64,000 nt of DNA from Lyophyllum atratum (taxonomy: Eukaryota > Basidiomycota > Agaricomycetes > Agaricales > Lyophyllaceae): NCBI GenBank assembly GCA_014905825.1, contig JACGCN010000037.1, positions 1 to 64,000 on the forward strand, in the 5' to 3' direction. This document shows positions 31,741 through 44,400 of this stretch, piece by piece. The first letter of the stretch is position 1. Every line of letters begins with the position of its first letter. The position numbers and the translations under genes were made by a program. Under the pieces are notes generated by a model, which was not told the DNA's origin, did no database searches, and saw nothing but the letters and a program-made list of their open reading frames with translations.

Positions 31741-32661
31741 TCACCAGAGCATTTCCTTGCCATGCTCGTCGATGAAGAGGCCTGCAGATTATCCTCAGCT
31801 CCCAGTCCAATTTGAATAAGGAAGACTTACCTGTCGGCCCGTCTTTGTCCAAGAGAGCCCACGGGAGCAGAATTTCCGCACCGGCCTGGACGCTCTTACC
31901 ACCATCACGGAAGCCATTCAACTTTGTCGATGTAAATCCAGGCGTCACCGCGTTGACTTTGATGCCTTGCCCTCGTAGCTCATGCGCCAGAGCAATGGTA
32001 TAAGAATTGGCGGCGGCTTTTGAGGTATTATATGCCACAACATGCAGATAATCTGACTTGGACTGAAGGTTGTTGGACGCCATGTCGGTGGACACGTTCA
32101 AAATAACTGCCTGAGGCGAAGCACGAAGGAGAGGAAGGAGTATAGTGGTCGTTTCTATCAACCCAAAGAAGTTGGGTTCAAAGGCTTCTCGGATGACACC
32201 TAATGATACTGTTAGAGCGTTTTGGTCCTTGTCCAATAGTCCAACGCCTAGGCATTTTCATATTAGCGAACGGAAAGTGGGGTGAAATCGCCTTACCGGC
32301 GTTGTTGACGAGCACATCCAACCGACCTTCCGCCTTCTCGATGACATCTTTGGCCGCCGCGACCGACTTAAGGTCGGTGACATCTAGCTGTACAAGCTTA
32401 ACGTCAAGACCCTCCGCTTTAAGCTGAGCCCTAGTAAAGGAGCACCATTTGGTAAATGCGATGGTGAGTGTTGATACGGACGTACTGGGCTTTCTGTCCA
32501 GAAACTTCATCCCTCGATGCGAGATACACTGTGTGACCTTTCTGTGCTAAAAGACGAACGAGTTCGAAACCAATTCCGGCATTTGAACCTAGAACCGATT
32601 AGATGCATTCCAATATCACGAAGATCGGTCTCCCACCTGTTACCAATATGACTTTAGACAT
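31741..32661 (-). CDS. Short-chain dehydrogenase/reductase (SDR)
   Basis: NAD(P)-dependent oxidoreductase of the classical SDR type. The start at 32661 gives MSKVILVTGSNAGIGFELVR, with the TGxxxGIG cofactor loop split by an intron. Then come GHTVYLASRDEVSGQKAQ, VKLVQLDVTDLKSV, RLDVLVNNAG, catalytic Ser in VILNVSTDMAS, and YNTSKAA giving the YxxxK pair. KVNAVTPGFTSTKLNG follows, and the protein ends IDEHGKEMLW. Fully in frame across short introns. The substrate cannot be told from sequence. Its place between an aldo-keto reductase and two permeases suggests a shared pathway acting on an imported compound; this is inference. Confidence 0.9.
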
Positions 32662-32925
32662 GCTAGATAACGATAGGAGGTGCGAGCCACAATCGTCTGT
32701 ACCACAAGACACTGGATTTTATATTTGGCTGATTTTATTTTTGGATGGGCGACCCACATGAGCGAAACTGATGTGTCACGGCTAAATTACTTCCGATGAA
32801 CACTAAATTCCGTCAAGTGCAGGTCATGCATCGGTGAATGGCCGTGAATACGATATCGAGACGTGTTAAGATTTAAAATGCAAGTCGTATTCCAGTGACA
32901 TCGCCGACCACTTACAAACATAGAA

Positions 32926-35343
32926 TTACAGTACATATCTGAACTCACGGTTCTGAATGTCGGTGAGGTCCAAGAATTCCTGGGGGATATGTAAATTATT
33001 TATGTCCTTGGAATCTGCGGTACACATTACCTTGTCAACCTTTAATTTCTTTGTCACGCCGTCCACCGTCTTCTCAATATACACATCATCATAAGAGTGG
33101 TCGACAGGCTCATTATCCCGGCGTTTATTTTCTCTCGAAAGGTGCCACCGGATGATCAACATCAGAGCCATGCAGGAGACGTAGCAGACACCAATAATGA
33201 TCCAAGGGACATGATTCCTTTGTTTAAGAGCTCAGCGCGTGAGAGGCATTGCAAGCAAAGTAATCCCTACCTTGGCTTATATTGAGCTTGCCACATGAAT
33301 GGTCCGGCAGCGTTTCCAATACAGTAGGCAGAGAGGAGGATTGCATTTGTTGTCACTCTCTTGGTGTGTCCTGCTGTTACGCTGGAGATCCAAGATAAGG
33401 AGAGCACAAAACCCGTCGTCCCCACCCCTATGAAGACGTCTGCATCAGTGGTTTGTGGCTTATATGAGCGTGTGTCTCTCACCTGATAGCCACACGCTGA
33501 ACAATAGGCCAACCTTGTTCCCCCATGGTAAAAAGTTGATCAAGAAAGCACCGAGGATGTTCGGAATCATATACAGCACTGAAATGTATGCGATACTATT
33601 CGGGATTCTTGCAGCAAGAGTGACCCCAGTCCAAATCGTGATAATTTCCACCACACCGTCGACGCATCCAAGCAGTGTTGTCTGAAGGTAACTGAAGCCA
33701 AACGAGGACACAATTATTTGTCGCTGATTTGTGAGGGAATTCGGAACATTGTCTAGCGCAGAAAAAAGCGCGAATAGCCAGGTTTTCGGATCGAGTAGCG
33801 CCTCAATCAACCTACAGAGGAGCGAGTTAAGCCTTCCTGTCGACAAAGTTTCTCGTTCGTACGTACTGTTCCTTCTTGAAATGCTTGTTCTCGACACCAG
33901 TTTGATTGACCTGAGGAGTGGGTTAGCGGAGGTGACATCAGGCGGCAGATGTATCAACTTTAATTCTTTGAACGGCTATAGCTCGTTCCGTCGGAGTCAG
34001 AAACCATGCATTAGTTGGAGAGTCGGGAAATAGGAACCTTGGGGCTCCCATTAACATGAATTAGAACGATATTCGAGATAGATGAGTACCAATATGCCGT
34101 CGCAGTGAGGAGCGTCAAAATTCCCGTGATGATCATAAGCCTACAACGTCTGAGTGAAATGGCGGTGAAGAGACAGGCATATGCTTACCATTGCCATGGC
34201 TCGAAGGACTTGGTCTTGATGTGTAAAGCTCCGAAACTAATGAATCCCGAGACAATCTGGGCTACAGCAGGTTTGAGTTGACGGATCCAACCCTGTTATC
34301 GGAAAAATATTGATTACCTGCACCATTCATCAGGACTGAACGTAGCAACCTCGGTCAGTCGTATTACAACAACTCAAAGATGATTGCTATGACTCACACC
34401 AATACCCCACCCTCAACGTCTGCTCTGTCCTGGTATAGAACATGGAGCTGACGATGAGAAACCCGGCGGTGATTGAGCCTTCACACATGCCCAATATCAA
34501 TCGAACGACAAAGAGGCCAGCAAAGTTTGTGCAGGCCGCATGACAACACAGAGCGATGGCCCAGACGAAGATGTTTATACTTTAGAGATATCAGAACGCC
34601 TATTTGAATAGAAGGGTGGCCTGAAACATACCTCATCCACTTTGCAACTGGGAAGCGCTGGAGAGCTAGGTTCTGAGGAAATTCAAAAGCCAGGTAACTT
34701 AGGTAGAATATCGTCCCAAGCCTGTTCCTATGTCAGGACGATGGAAGTAGACCCTAATTTGATGGCTCACCAATTATATCTGCAATGAAATGGGAGAATC
34801 AGCTGTGTGCAGGATACAATAAATCGCCCTAGTTTCGCACTGGTTGGTTGTCAAATGGGTTGATTCTCTGATTTTCGAGCATTGGGGTCAGCCGTATACA
34901 CTTATGCGTAGAAACAGAAAGCGCCAGACCTTATACCAAGAATAGCAGAGCTTCCAAGAGTCGTCTTGTCCATGAACTGAATCCTAATTTGAGATTAAGA
35001 CGGTCGGTTCTCCAATCGTAGTCATATCTGATGTTCACCAGTAAAGAACTGGTATTTTTCCTTCAGTCAGTCATTATAGAAGGAGTTAACATAGTATCCT
35101 TACTGCACATAAGAGGAATGATATGCAAGTCAATCTTTCTCCTGTGTAGACTTGAGAAAGATCAGTCCGAAAATCACTGTTGAGGACATACCTAACCCTT
35201 GACGATTCAGCTGGATCAAGCTCCCCATCGCCAAATGAGAGCTCAGCAGCGGTATCGACTTCCTTTGTGGATACTGCGAACGTCTCCAAATGCTTCGACT
35301 GGGCATCTTTCTCGTCAAGAGACTTGTTAGAGTCGGTGTCCAT
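32926..35343 (-). CDS. MFS permease, Dal5/allantoate type (copy 1)
   Basis: Plasma-membrane transporter of the anion:cation symporter family, which includes yeast Dal5 (allantoate, ureidosuccinate, dipeptides) and Tna1 (nicotinate). The start at 35343 gives a cytosolic N-terminus ending DPAESSRVR. Family phrases follow over many short exons: FMDKTTLGS, MFYTRTEQTLRVGYW, FGALHIKTKSFEPWQW, LDPKTWLFALFSALDNVPNS, LTNQRQIIVSSFGFSYLQTT, LLGCVDGVVEIITIWTG, NILGAFLINFLPWGNKVGL, SSVTAGHTKRVTTNAI and YCIGNAAGPFMWQAQYKPR. The tail reads PVDHSYDDVYIEKTVDGV and ends EFLDLTDIQNREFRYVL. Around twelve membrane segments are expected. The substrate is unknown. A close tandem paralogue lies upstream on the same strand. 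Confidence 0.88.
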
Positions 35344-36167
35344 GGTGGTGTTAGAAGGGGGTAGAAGCGATGTGGAGACACCAGCTTGACAGGCTTATCG
35401 TGAGGAGCCTGGTACAAATACGCCCCACACTGGGTCATAAGAAGGCGTTCAGTTAAGATAGGCGCCATGTGAGTGTTAGGGGTGTTTTGGGAAGCGAGCT
35501 TCCTTGAGCTTATCTCTTGATAAGTTATATGTCCAAAAGTGGAGCACAGTCTCTTCCATCGTTCGTCAGTGACAAGTCACAAGGTGTGGTGGCGGCTGAG
35601 AGGTTAAACGCTCCATGACACGCGCTGTATATCCGTAAGTGGTCGCTTTATAGCCCTGACGTGCTATTTCAGTGGGCTCGTCTTGTTTGCCCGAAGTGCC
35701 AGTGCCTCGTCACTTGTATGCAGCCCGTCGGGAGCCAACTTGGGCCGATTTCTATTACATTGAAGCAAAGGGTAAGTCAATAAAATTTAAGAAAAGAATG
35801 GGGGCAACGATAGGATGCAATGTTCACGCGTTCACGCCTAGTCTGGCTCAACGATTAGTGACGCAAAGGGCGGATTAAGCATTTTGTTGTGAACAACCAG
35901 ATTCCAGCAGCAGCCCGATCATAAATTAGCCGATTGATGTGATCAGTGGTCAACAACGATCGATAGCCCATGACTTGTTCTAACATTCTACCGCAACTTG
36001 GCTTGATACATACGCAGCCTGAGCAAGTGAAGGCCCAGACAATGTAGAGCGTAAAAATGGAACTTGATTTATTGTAAGTGTAACGATTCGTCGAGGTGAG
36101 ATAATACTACAAAAACAGACACTATATCCAATCAGTCACTGGGGCACCAAGGAATCCAGGGGAGAGA
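35344..36167. other. Intergenic between the two permeases
   Basis: About 820 bp, holding the promoter of copy 1 and the 3' flank of copy 2. A 207-nt open frame at 35672 has no family motif. No other feature seen. Confidence 0.5.
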
Positions 36168-38587
36168 CTACAAAACATATCGGAAGTCACGATTCTGAAT
36201 GTCCGTAAGATCCAAGAATTCCTGAGATGATTGATGAGGGATGCGTTCACAAAGATGGAAGGATCGAAGGACATTACCTTATCAACCTTGATCTTCTCCA
36301 AGACACCATCGACCACCCTCTCGATATAAACGTCGTCATATGTATGGTCAACGGGTTCCTGATCACGAAGTTTGTTTTGCCTCGCAAGATGAATTCTGAG
36401 TGTGCCCAAGCAGATGATGCAGATGACGTGGCATACGCCGATGACAGTCCATGGCAAGTGATTTCTGTGTGCAAGTCAGCGACGTGGAAGGGGTGAAAGA
36501 AGTCATGTATATTGTTACCTGGGGCGATATTTGGATTGCCACATGAAGGGACCGGCGGAATTGCCAATGCAGTAGGCGCAAAGCGCGATAGCGTTTACCG
36601 TGATTTTTTTAGTATGTCCAGAAGTTATGGCGGAGAGCCACGACAACGACAGTACATAATTGGTGACCAACCCTATCGGGCGTTAGAATAAAACGGAAAT
36701 GCTGTACGACTGGGACTTACCAGATGTCCACTGAGCGAACAGGAGGCCAATCTTGTTCTCCCAGGGCAAGAAGTTGATCAGGAACACGGCGACGATGTTG
36801 GGGAGAGTGTAGAGAATAGCGACGTATGCTCTGCTGTTTGGGAAGCGAGCGGCGAGCCAGACTCCCGACCAAATTGTGGTTATGGTCACAACGCCATCGA
36901 CACAACCGAGCAGAGTTGCTTGGAGATTTGAAAATCCAAACGACGAAACGATGATTTGACGCTGGTTCGTCAGAGAATTTGGCACCATCACCGACGCGGA
37001 GAAGAGCGCAATGAGCCATGTTTTCGGATCTCGAAGAGCTTCGAACATTCTGGCAAAAATTATCAACTTGGGTCTAGTGGCGGAAAGAGAATACTCACTG
37101 TTCCTTCTTGAAGGTCTTATTCTCTACACCGGTTTGATTGACCTGAAGTTGAATTTCAGTTCAACATTAACAACGAGGATTTTCTGAGTTGGATGCTCAC
37201 TTTGATCCGCCTGACAGCGATCGCTCGCTCTTTCCTGGTAAGGAACCAAGCCGTTGTGGGGGAGTCAGGGAACATGAACCTTCAGTCGTTGGTCAGACCT
37301 TGGACCATACTGTAATCGCAAAGACCGTGACGACGTACCAAAACGACAGTGCGGCGATAAGAGTGATAAGTCCAGTAATAATCATTAGCCTGAGGTTTGT
37401 TAGTTCATGGGCGTATGGAACAATTGTGAACTGACCATTGCCAGGGTTCGAAGCCGCGCGTTTTGATGTGCAATGCTCCAAAGCTGAGGAATCCGGAGAT
37501 GATTTGGGCTGTAGAGCATCCATAAGGTCGAGAAGTTTAGGTACACAAAAGCGAAGGTGACGCACCAAAACCGTTCATCAAGACTGGATATCATATCGCT
37601 AAGCTGGTTGAAATACTGCGGGTAGGATAAGCGCCACTCACACCAATAGCCAACCCTCAGAGTCTGCTCATTACGAGTATAAAACATGGAGGTGACGATG
37701 AGGAATCCAGCCGTAATCGAGCCTTCGCACATGCCCAGTACCAGGCGGCAAACGAACAAACCAGCAAAGTTTTTACAAGCCGAATGACAGGACAATGCCA
37801 CTGCCCAAACGAAAATGTTGATACTAGTGAAATGCTTAGTGAGAAAGTGATTTTGAGTGAGGACTCTAGCAACAGACCTTAACCATTTCCCAACCGGGAA
37901 ACGTTGTAAGGCAAGGTTTTGAGGGATCTCAAACGTGAGATAGCTGAGGTAGAAGATCGTTCCTAGCCTAGAAAAATATTAATAAACGAATAGGAGCTTA
38001 GGACCGTTGTGAGTTACCAATTATATCTGTATAAGTTGGATGGTTAGGTCAACAACAATTGGCATTATTGCATATCGGCGGACTAACTGGTTGGTGGTCA
38101 AATGTGTTGATTCTCTGGTGGTGCAAGGACTAAGCACAAAAGAATAAGCGAAGTAGATATAAGCAGACCTTATTCCAAGAATAGCCGCGCTCCCAAGAGT
38201 AGTCTTGTCCATAAATTGAATCCTGCCAAGCTCTCGCCTTAGAAGACTGCCTGTACGTAACCGATATAGCCCTACCAGTAAAGACCTAGGATCAATGTCA
38301 TCAGTTCGCCTAATTCCTCCTTCTAATCGACAAAGAGACAACTTACTGCACATCAACGGCATGATATGAAGGTCGATCTTCCGCCTATCACCTAAAATTT
38401 AGCCAACAAGTAGCAGAAGGCCTGGACAGATGTAGACATACCGAACTCTTAGCGCCTCGACTGGGTCTAGCTCGCCTTCATCGCCGTTGAGGAGTTCAGC
38501 GGCCGTGTCAACATTCCTCGTCTCGACCGCGATGGTGTTATGCTTCTCCGGGTTACTACGTTTCTCGTCGATGGATGAATCACTCAT
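36168..38587 (-). CDS. MFS permease, Dal5/allantoate type (copy 2)
   Basis: Tandem paralogue of the permease at 32926-35343, with the same exon plan and C-terminus. The start at 38587 gives an N-terminus ending DPVEALRVR. Readable parts are YLSYLTFEIPQNLALQRFPV, CRLVLGMCEGSITAGFLIV, MFYTRNEQTLRVGYW, MIITGLITLIAALSFWYVV, FPDSPTTAWFLT, LTNQRQIIVSSFGFSNLQAT, LLGCVDGVVTITTIWSGVW and YCIGNSAGPFMWQ. The tail is PVDHTYDDVYIERVVDGV, then an intron (VDK|EFLDL) placed as in copy 1, ending DIQNRDFRYVL. Long identical stretches show a duplication that is not very old. No break was noticed. The substrate is unknown. Confidence 0.88.
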
Positions 38588-39475
38588 TGTGAATTCGTCG
38601 ACGTGAAAATGAGATTATGAGGGCGGTCAGATCTCAATGTCAATGGAGGGGTCGGCAGAGATGGACTTCTCGTCGATCATCGTGAATATTGTCACTTCAT
38701 ATAGTCTCCAAATGCACCCAAGGTAGGCACACCAACCACACATATGCCCACTTGGGATCGGAGGACGTCGTAATAAAGAAGCTACCCGAGCTCCTTGGGG
38801 CAAATGTCAGACATCTCATGACATACAAGGGGAGTGCTTTTGTGCGAGTCTTGACAGGTCGTGACCGGTGACCGTTAGTCGAAGTGGTATGCGAGATAAT
38901 GAGGTTGTGCGCAAACCGCGGCAATGTGGACGGCAAACTTGCGGAACAGGATGTGGGGCTCACTAGATTTGCTTTCGTAACTAATTGCTCCCTAGATATC
39001 GCCCCCAAATGATGATTTTGGGCATAGATCGCGCAGGGGTGCTCGTTCGCGTGGGGTATATTTATGTAGTTGAAATCCATCGACATAATCCCGCACGGTT
39101 CTGCGGGGTGTGTGCTGTCAGATGACTCTGAGAGTGATGGAGTCTGATGAGAAGGTGGTACCTGCGTGCCTTGCTCAATTGAATAGGTGTTTCCTCTAAT
39201 CTCCTCGGTGCCGCGGTTGTAAGATGGGTTTTCAGCTTATCTACATTGACATAACATGAGAATGGCGCGCGTCGAAAATGACATATACTGGGTTGGGAAA
39301 CAGAAGGTATCACGTTCTCGGCGCCTATCAATCGGAGGCAGTATGGGTTAAAGTTGCTTGTTTGGAGTTTTTCTTCATGCTTACAGAAAGTGTACGCTGC
39401 GCAGATGATGAGCATATATAAATACCTGAAAGACAAATCAGCCGGAAGTTGAAGAGGTAAAATCACCTTATGTAT
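38588..39475. other. Intergenic, no gene supported
   Basis: About 890 bp between permease copy 2 and GSH2. Open frames on the minus strand (38697-39086, 39062-39466) show no motif or splice pattern. It holds the permease promoter. Confidence 0.5.
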
Positions 39476-41272
39476 CTAGCCGTCTACCAAGAGCACCGAG
39501 TCCAGCACCGAGAAACCAGTCGCTACGCCGCCTTCATCGCTATCTTTACCCTTCGTTCTGACCAGCCATCCGGATTCCTTCTCTCTTATATCCGTGCTTT
39601 TATCGCCAAACAATGCCCACCCAAAGATTCCAAGCTCGCTTACGACCTCGACCTTGACGGCACCTTGACTGGCGCTGCCTGCACGGATAAGGTAATTAGA
39701 GGTACCGTTGGGTGGCATGATCAACTCCATGGCTATCCATGCTTGCCGCTCCTGGGGCGGCAAGGTGTTCAAGAAGGGAGGAATGGAGTCTTTATAGACG
39801 TTGTTGCCACCTCCCTCTCTCTGTGGTTTGAGAACGAGAGATCCCGCACGCTCCCGAGCCTTGAGCACACCAACGCTCTCATTCCCCGATTCAAGCGCAT
39901 CGTGGTCTGGTGTCAGAAGGTCTTGGCCAACATCCAATCCCCACATCCCCATAAAGCTTTGACGCAGCTCGTCTAGCTCCTCCTCGCGGAAAACTGAGCT
40001 GCCCCACCTCCTGTCAGAAAGAAAATATTCAAGGACCCCGGGTTGGGTAAGGACTTCTTGGATTTTCTTTCCTCCGGCAAGCTGGAGGGCGATGGAAGGG
40101 CATTTGATCGCCCTTGATCGTTCAAGGAGGAAGCGCGTTTGGTAGTGCGCGGGCGTCTGGTATTCAATGGGCGCGTAACCAGCGCGGAAGTACACCGTCG
40201 AAATTTCCACGAAACCACCGGGGTGGAGGTCAGGCGAGCACGAGATGCGGAGGGCACGGGTGTCAGGGTTGAGTGAGGCGGAATGGGCAAGCTCGTCGAA
40301 GGTTCGACGGATGACATGAATGGAATGTCTTCGATCTAAGGTTATCAAATGTGTCTGCGATGAACAGAGGAAGTGCGTACTTTTCCAAGAGTTTATACTC
40401 CAACGACAACTGATCAAATACATTACGCTCCCCAGGTTGCACAACGAAAAGTATATAAGACCTTGACTAAAATCAAAACTATGGTCGAATATCGGGATCC
40501 CTGAGACTTACTTTTCATTGCTATACGCCTCGTGCGCAGCGGCCAGACCTTCGACTAAACCGGCGACGGTATCGTTCTCAGGAAAGTTATCGGCCCTGAG
40601 GTGAGAAGAGGTGTTGTAATACTGAGTGGACGCGTTAAGATACCTGCAAAGCGCGTTCAGAAGGCGTGCGATGGCATTCACAGCACCAAGAGTCTACCTA
40701 TGTAGGCTTGCTGTACGCTCCGAGAGACCACCAAAGGACACGGAGATAGTATTGAACTCTACTTGTTTGAGAGACGGTGTCTGGCCAGGAGGTGCATGGA
40801 GAAGATAGTCTGATCGAAACAATCCCAGGTGAAGTGGCTTTGAGAGACATAACAGAATTCAACGGGGCACTTGACCTTGAAGCTCAGTACACACCTGCAC
40901 AAGCCCCTCGTCCCTCAGTTGCTTCCAACCCGTCCAGAGTTGCCCAATGAAATCATCAACTTTCCCGACACCGTTCTCAGTACCCATGATGCGATCCAAG
41001 AATTCCTCATCCTGAGCGATCCTGGAGTACAGGACATTGTACGTGCGCTGGATGCGTTTGGCATGCTCGAATATGCTGCGGGGAAATGGCGATGGGAATA
41101 GTGCTAGTGGCGCATGTATGGCAGACTCTGGGATCGGAGGCTGGCGTTCGGCAGGTGGAAGATAGAGCAAGCCGTTCGAAAAAGCGTATGATGTCGCTAA
41201 AAGGGTCAACTCATCGACCTGGGCTTTGGTCAATGTCGGCGGCCATTCAGATAGTATAGATGCAGAGGTCAT
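39476..41272 (-). CDS. GSH2: Glutathione synthetase (eukaryotic type)
   Basis: Joins gamma-glutamylcysteine and glycine with ATP, the last step of glutathione synthesis in the cytosol. I chose the ATG at 41272 (MTSASILSEWPPTLTKAQVD) over one at 41392 because family members start just before this WPP phrase. Family landmarks: YAFSNGLLYLPP, IQRTYNVLYSRIAQDEEFL, LGLFRSDYLLHA, LKQVEFNTISVSFGGLSERT (substrate loop), RTFDELAHSA, YFRAGYAPIEYQTPAHYQTR, CPSIALQLAGGKKIQEVLTQ, LVLKPQREGGGNNVYK (the ATP-grasp glycine-rich loop), MELIMPPNGTSNYLIR and ELGIFGWALFG. It ends GGVATGFSVLDSVLLVDG, where the family signature for the C-terminal lid is expected. Five or so short introns keep the frame. Confidence 0.94.
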
Positions 41273-41445
41273 CTCTGTAGGCACAAGAGAATATGGGTTC
41301 AAGCAAGACCATGCTTGAGAAGGGGAAGTTGAGTCAGCTCGCCAAATCGATTGCGTGATACAAATTCCTTCAGATATTATCTCTGTAAGCACTTGTACCT
41401 ACTCTACATTGATTCTACATAGTATTTAGATGTTAATGGATATAT

Positions 41446-44400
41446 CTATTCAGGTAACAGTCCCTTTAACCGATCTCCCAACCCCCAACCTGTTACGCAC
41501 TCAAGACGCGTTGCGCTGACCTGATCATCCAGATCATCGAAACATCGAGGAGGGACTAAGGTTGCTCCAGTCTGGTGTTGGCGGTATCGAACAACGTCCT
41601 TCACCACGTCATGCCCACCCTGTTCAACGACAGCCTTCAGCAGCTTGCTGGCACGGTCTGCTCCCCACCCCGCGGCATGAAGGTCTGGCCAAATGTTGCA
41701 GGCGACGTGATGCAAGGCCACTAGGTGTACAAAGCCTTGAGGGCGCTCTTTAAGGAGCGCACGAAGATAGCAGCCAACCATCTGTGCATCATCCTCGACT
41801 GGCCATAGATACTCCCTGATATCCTCGCAAATGACCTGGTCAATAGGCGTGCGAATGGTCTTGATAACGTGTCCGAAGTCGTTCCAAAGATATTTTCGGT
41901 AATCAAGGGGGTACCGCATTGACGTGGGCGGGAGTAGGAGGCGGGCGAACAGAGGGTGGGCGAAAGATATCGCGTCATAGAGTGCTACAAAATCGGTGTA
42001 GTATTGATAGAATGGCGTCTTGCCGAGGAAGCGGGTTGCCACCTGTTCCAAGTTCTCGCTAGCGGGAGGCGGAACGACAGGTGTCACCGGGGATGTGGGG
42101 GTGGCAGAAACAGTGTATGGCTGCAGGAGTAGCTCCATGAGCTGATTGACCAGACGATCGCGGAAAACTTCCTCAGTCGAGTCGGCCTCCGTCTGACCGT
42201 GCTCGAGCATGAAGACTTTCATGCACCCAAATACCGCCTCCTCTCGCGTCAAGACAAAATCCGTCAGTGCAAAGTGCTGCAACACTTCTCGGCATATTTT
42301 TGTTAGAAGAAGAGAGGCCCGGACGATATCAATCTCGGATGCATCCCATTCTGTTGGCAACGCCTTGAACACTTCCGAACTTCCAGACCGTAGGAGATGA
42401 TCGAGCGGGGTCAAGGTCCAGTCTCTGTTTAGAGGAAGCCCAAACGTGGGTAACGCTATCGGGGATGGGAGGTGCTGAGTAGTGGCCTGTGAGATTGATT
42501 GAGGTGTCGGCGATGGCGGTCCAATGGATGTGTCACGATGAGGTCGAATTGTATGTGCCAAGAATGGCTTGATCACACGCATTCCACCTCTATCCCAGAT
42601 GATTGATGGATCTTCGATCTCCAGCCTCCCCACCCACTCAGGTTTTACGAAGCTTAACAAATCATCCGCGACCTCTGCTGCAAAGTTCTCATCCCCAGGG
42701 AGTAGCTTTGAGAGGATCGAGAGGCCTTGGGCTGCCCACAACTCCTCAGAAATGCCGGGTAGCCTCTGCGATAGACGGAGATACGCCGAAAGGAGCTCCG
42801 ATAATGATCTCAGGTACACGTACGCGTGGCGAGTATCGCGAGTTGTCGAGGCCAAGAGCGACCAGGCCGGGTGTACTGTGATCTTGGCACATAAATCTGA
42901 AATCCGAGGGAAAGGAAGTGGGAAGGGAGGCGAACGGAGTGGACCATCTGAGGGTGGCGGCAGACATGCCAGCCAGAGGCGTATGGCCGACGCCAATGTG
43001 TGCGCATGGCCTGCCACAGCACGGAGGTGCGGGATTTGGCTCTGTGTAATAGGCACGGATGCAACACGACCAAGATCCCGCTGGATGGCATCCAAACAGC
43101 CCAGAACGATTTCCTTCTCCTTCCCGTTCTCAAATCCAGGCTTTATGACCTCAAGACAATCCATCCTCTCCGTCGAACCACCTCTAATCCCATTCACTTT
43201 AGCACCTTCCAGCCAAGCTGCGTTGACCGCCCACACACCAGCCCAAACGGGCCAATCTTTCTCTTCCGAAATCCCCAATCGATCACCCAAATCGAGGACC
43301 TCTGTATTCCATCCCCATCCAGTGATCTGGCTCCACAAAATCTCGTGACTAGGCGCAGTCTGATGTGGGTCGACCGCGCACACCGTCCAGGCTGTCAGCA
43401 GGTTCATCCATGCAACTCTGAGTCTGGAGGAATTGCAAGCGTCAGAGAGGATATACTGGCCCAGATGTGTGAATTGCTCCATGGCGGTGGTTGCAATGTG
43501 CGAGTACAGCCCGTATTTCGCAAGGGCGGTATAGAACAGGAGCGTCGACGTAAGTAGAGATGTAGCCAACTGAGCGGGGTACATGGCTGAGGACGGTAAG
43601 AAAGTGATGAATCGAAGAAGCGCATCAGCAGGCGCCTGGAGCGCGCTGGCATTAGCCCGCGACGCGTTTGCGAGGACGATGAGGAGGTCGAGAGCATAGG
43701 GATCGGGAGGAGTGGAGGTTTCCGTTTGCGGGATAGGTGTGAGGAGGAAGGTCTGAACGATAGTAGCCACCAGTTTCGGAGTGGTCACGACGGAGGATGC
43801 ATATCTATTGCTATGCTTCGCCAGTCTATGAAGGACAGCCAGGAGTTGGGATCTTGTTTCTTCTGGTATTTCCCCTTGGCCGAGCAACGTCGCGATTTGG
43901 GGGAGGAAGAAGTCCAGCTGAAGGGAGTTGATGGCTAAGTCAGTGTCAAGTTCAAGTTCGACCCCTTCAAAGGTCATGATATCCTCGTCCCATCCCACAA
44001 CGCATTGCCAAATGACCTCGATAGCTCGAACACCGACACTTCCGCGCTCCGTCATCGCCTCCACTCCAGCAGCCAATATTCGCTTCCGTACTTCCTCTTC
44101 TTTGCCAGTGACTTCCTCCATCCCATCTATCTCTCCATGCGCCACCTTGGAAACTCTCTTCGCAATCCTTGCCAAGACTCCCAGCATCGTTGCGCGCTGT
44201 GCAGGCACGGTAGATCGCGAGAGCAGGAATATATCGTCGAGGGTATAGCCAGCATGCGCGCCTTCAGCATGATGATGAAGTCCAAGATGTGTGGGGAGGG
44301 TCGATGAATCAGAAAGAGATATTGGTTTACCAGAAAGATCGAAACGCAGCGATGACGAGATGGATTCTGGATCAGAGGATTGTGAAGAATGCTGCATCCA

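Noticed and set aside
39062..39466. 134-codon minus-strand frame upstream of the permease
   Set aside because: It runs into the 3' flank of GSH2 and has no motif.
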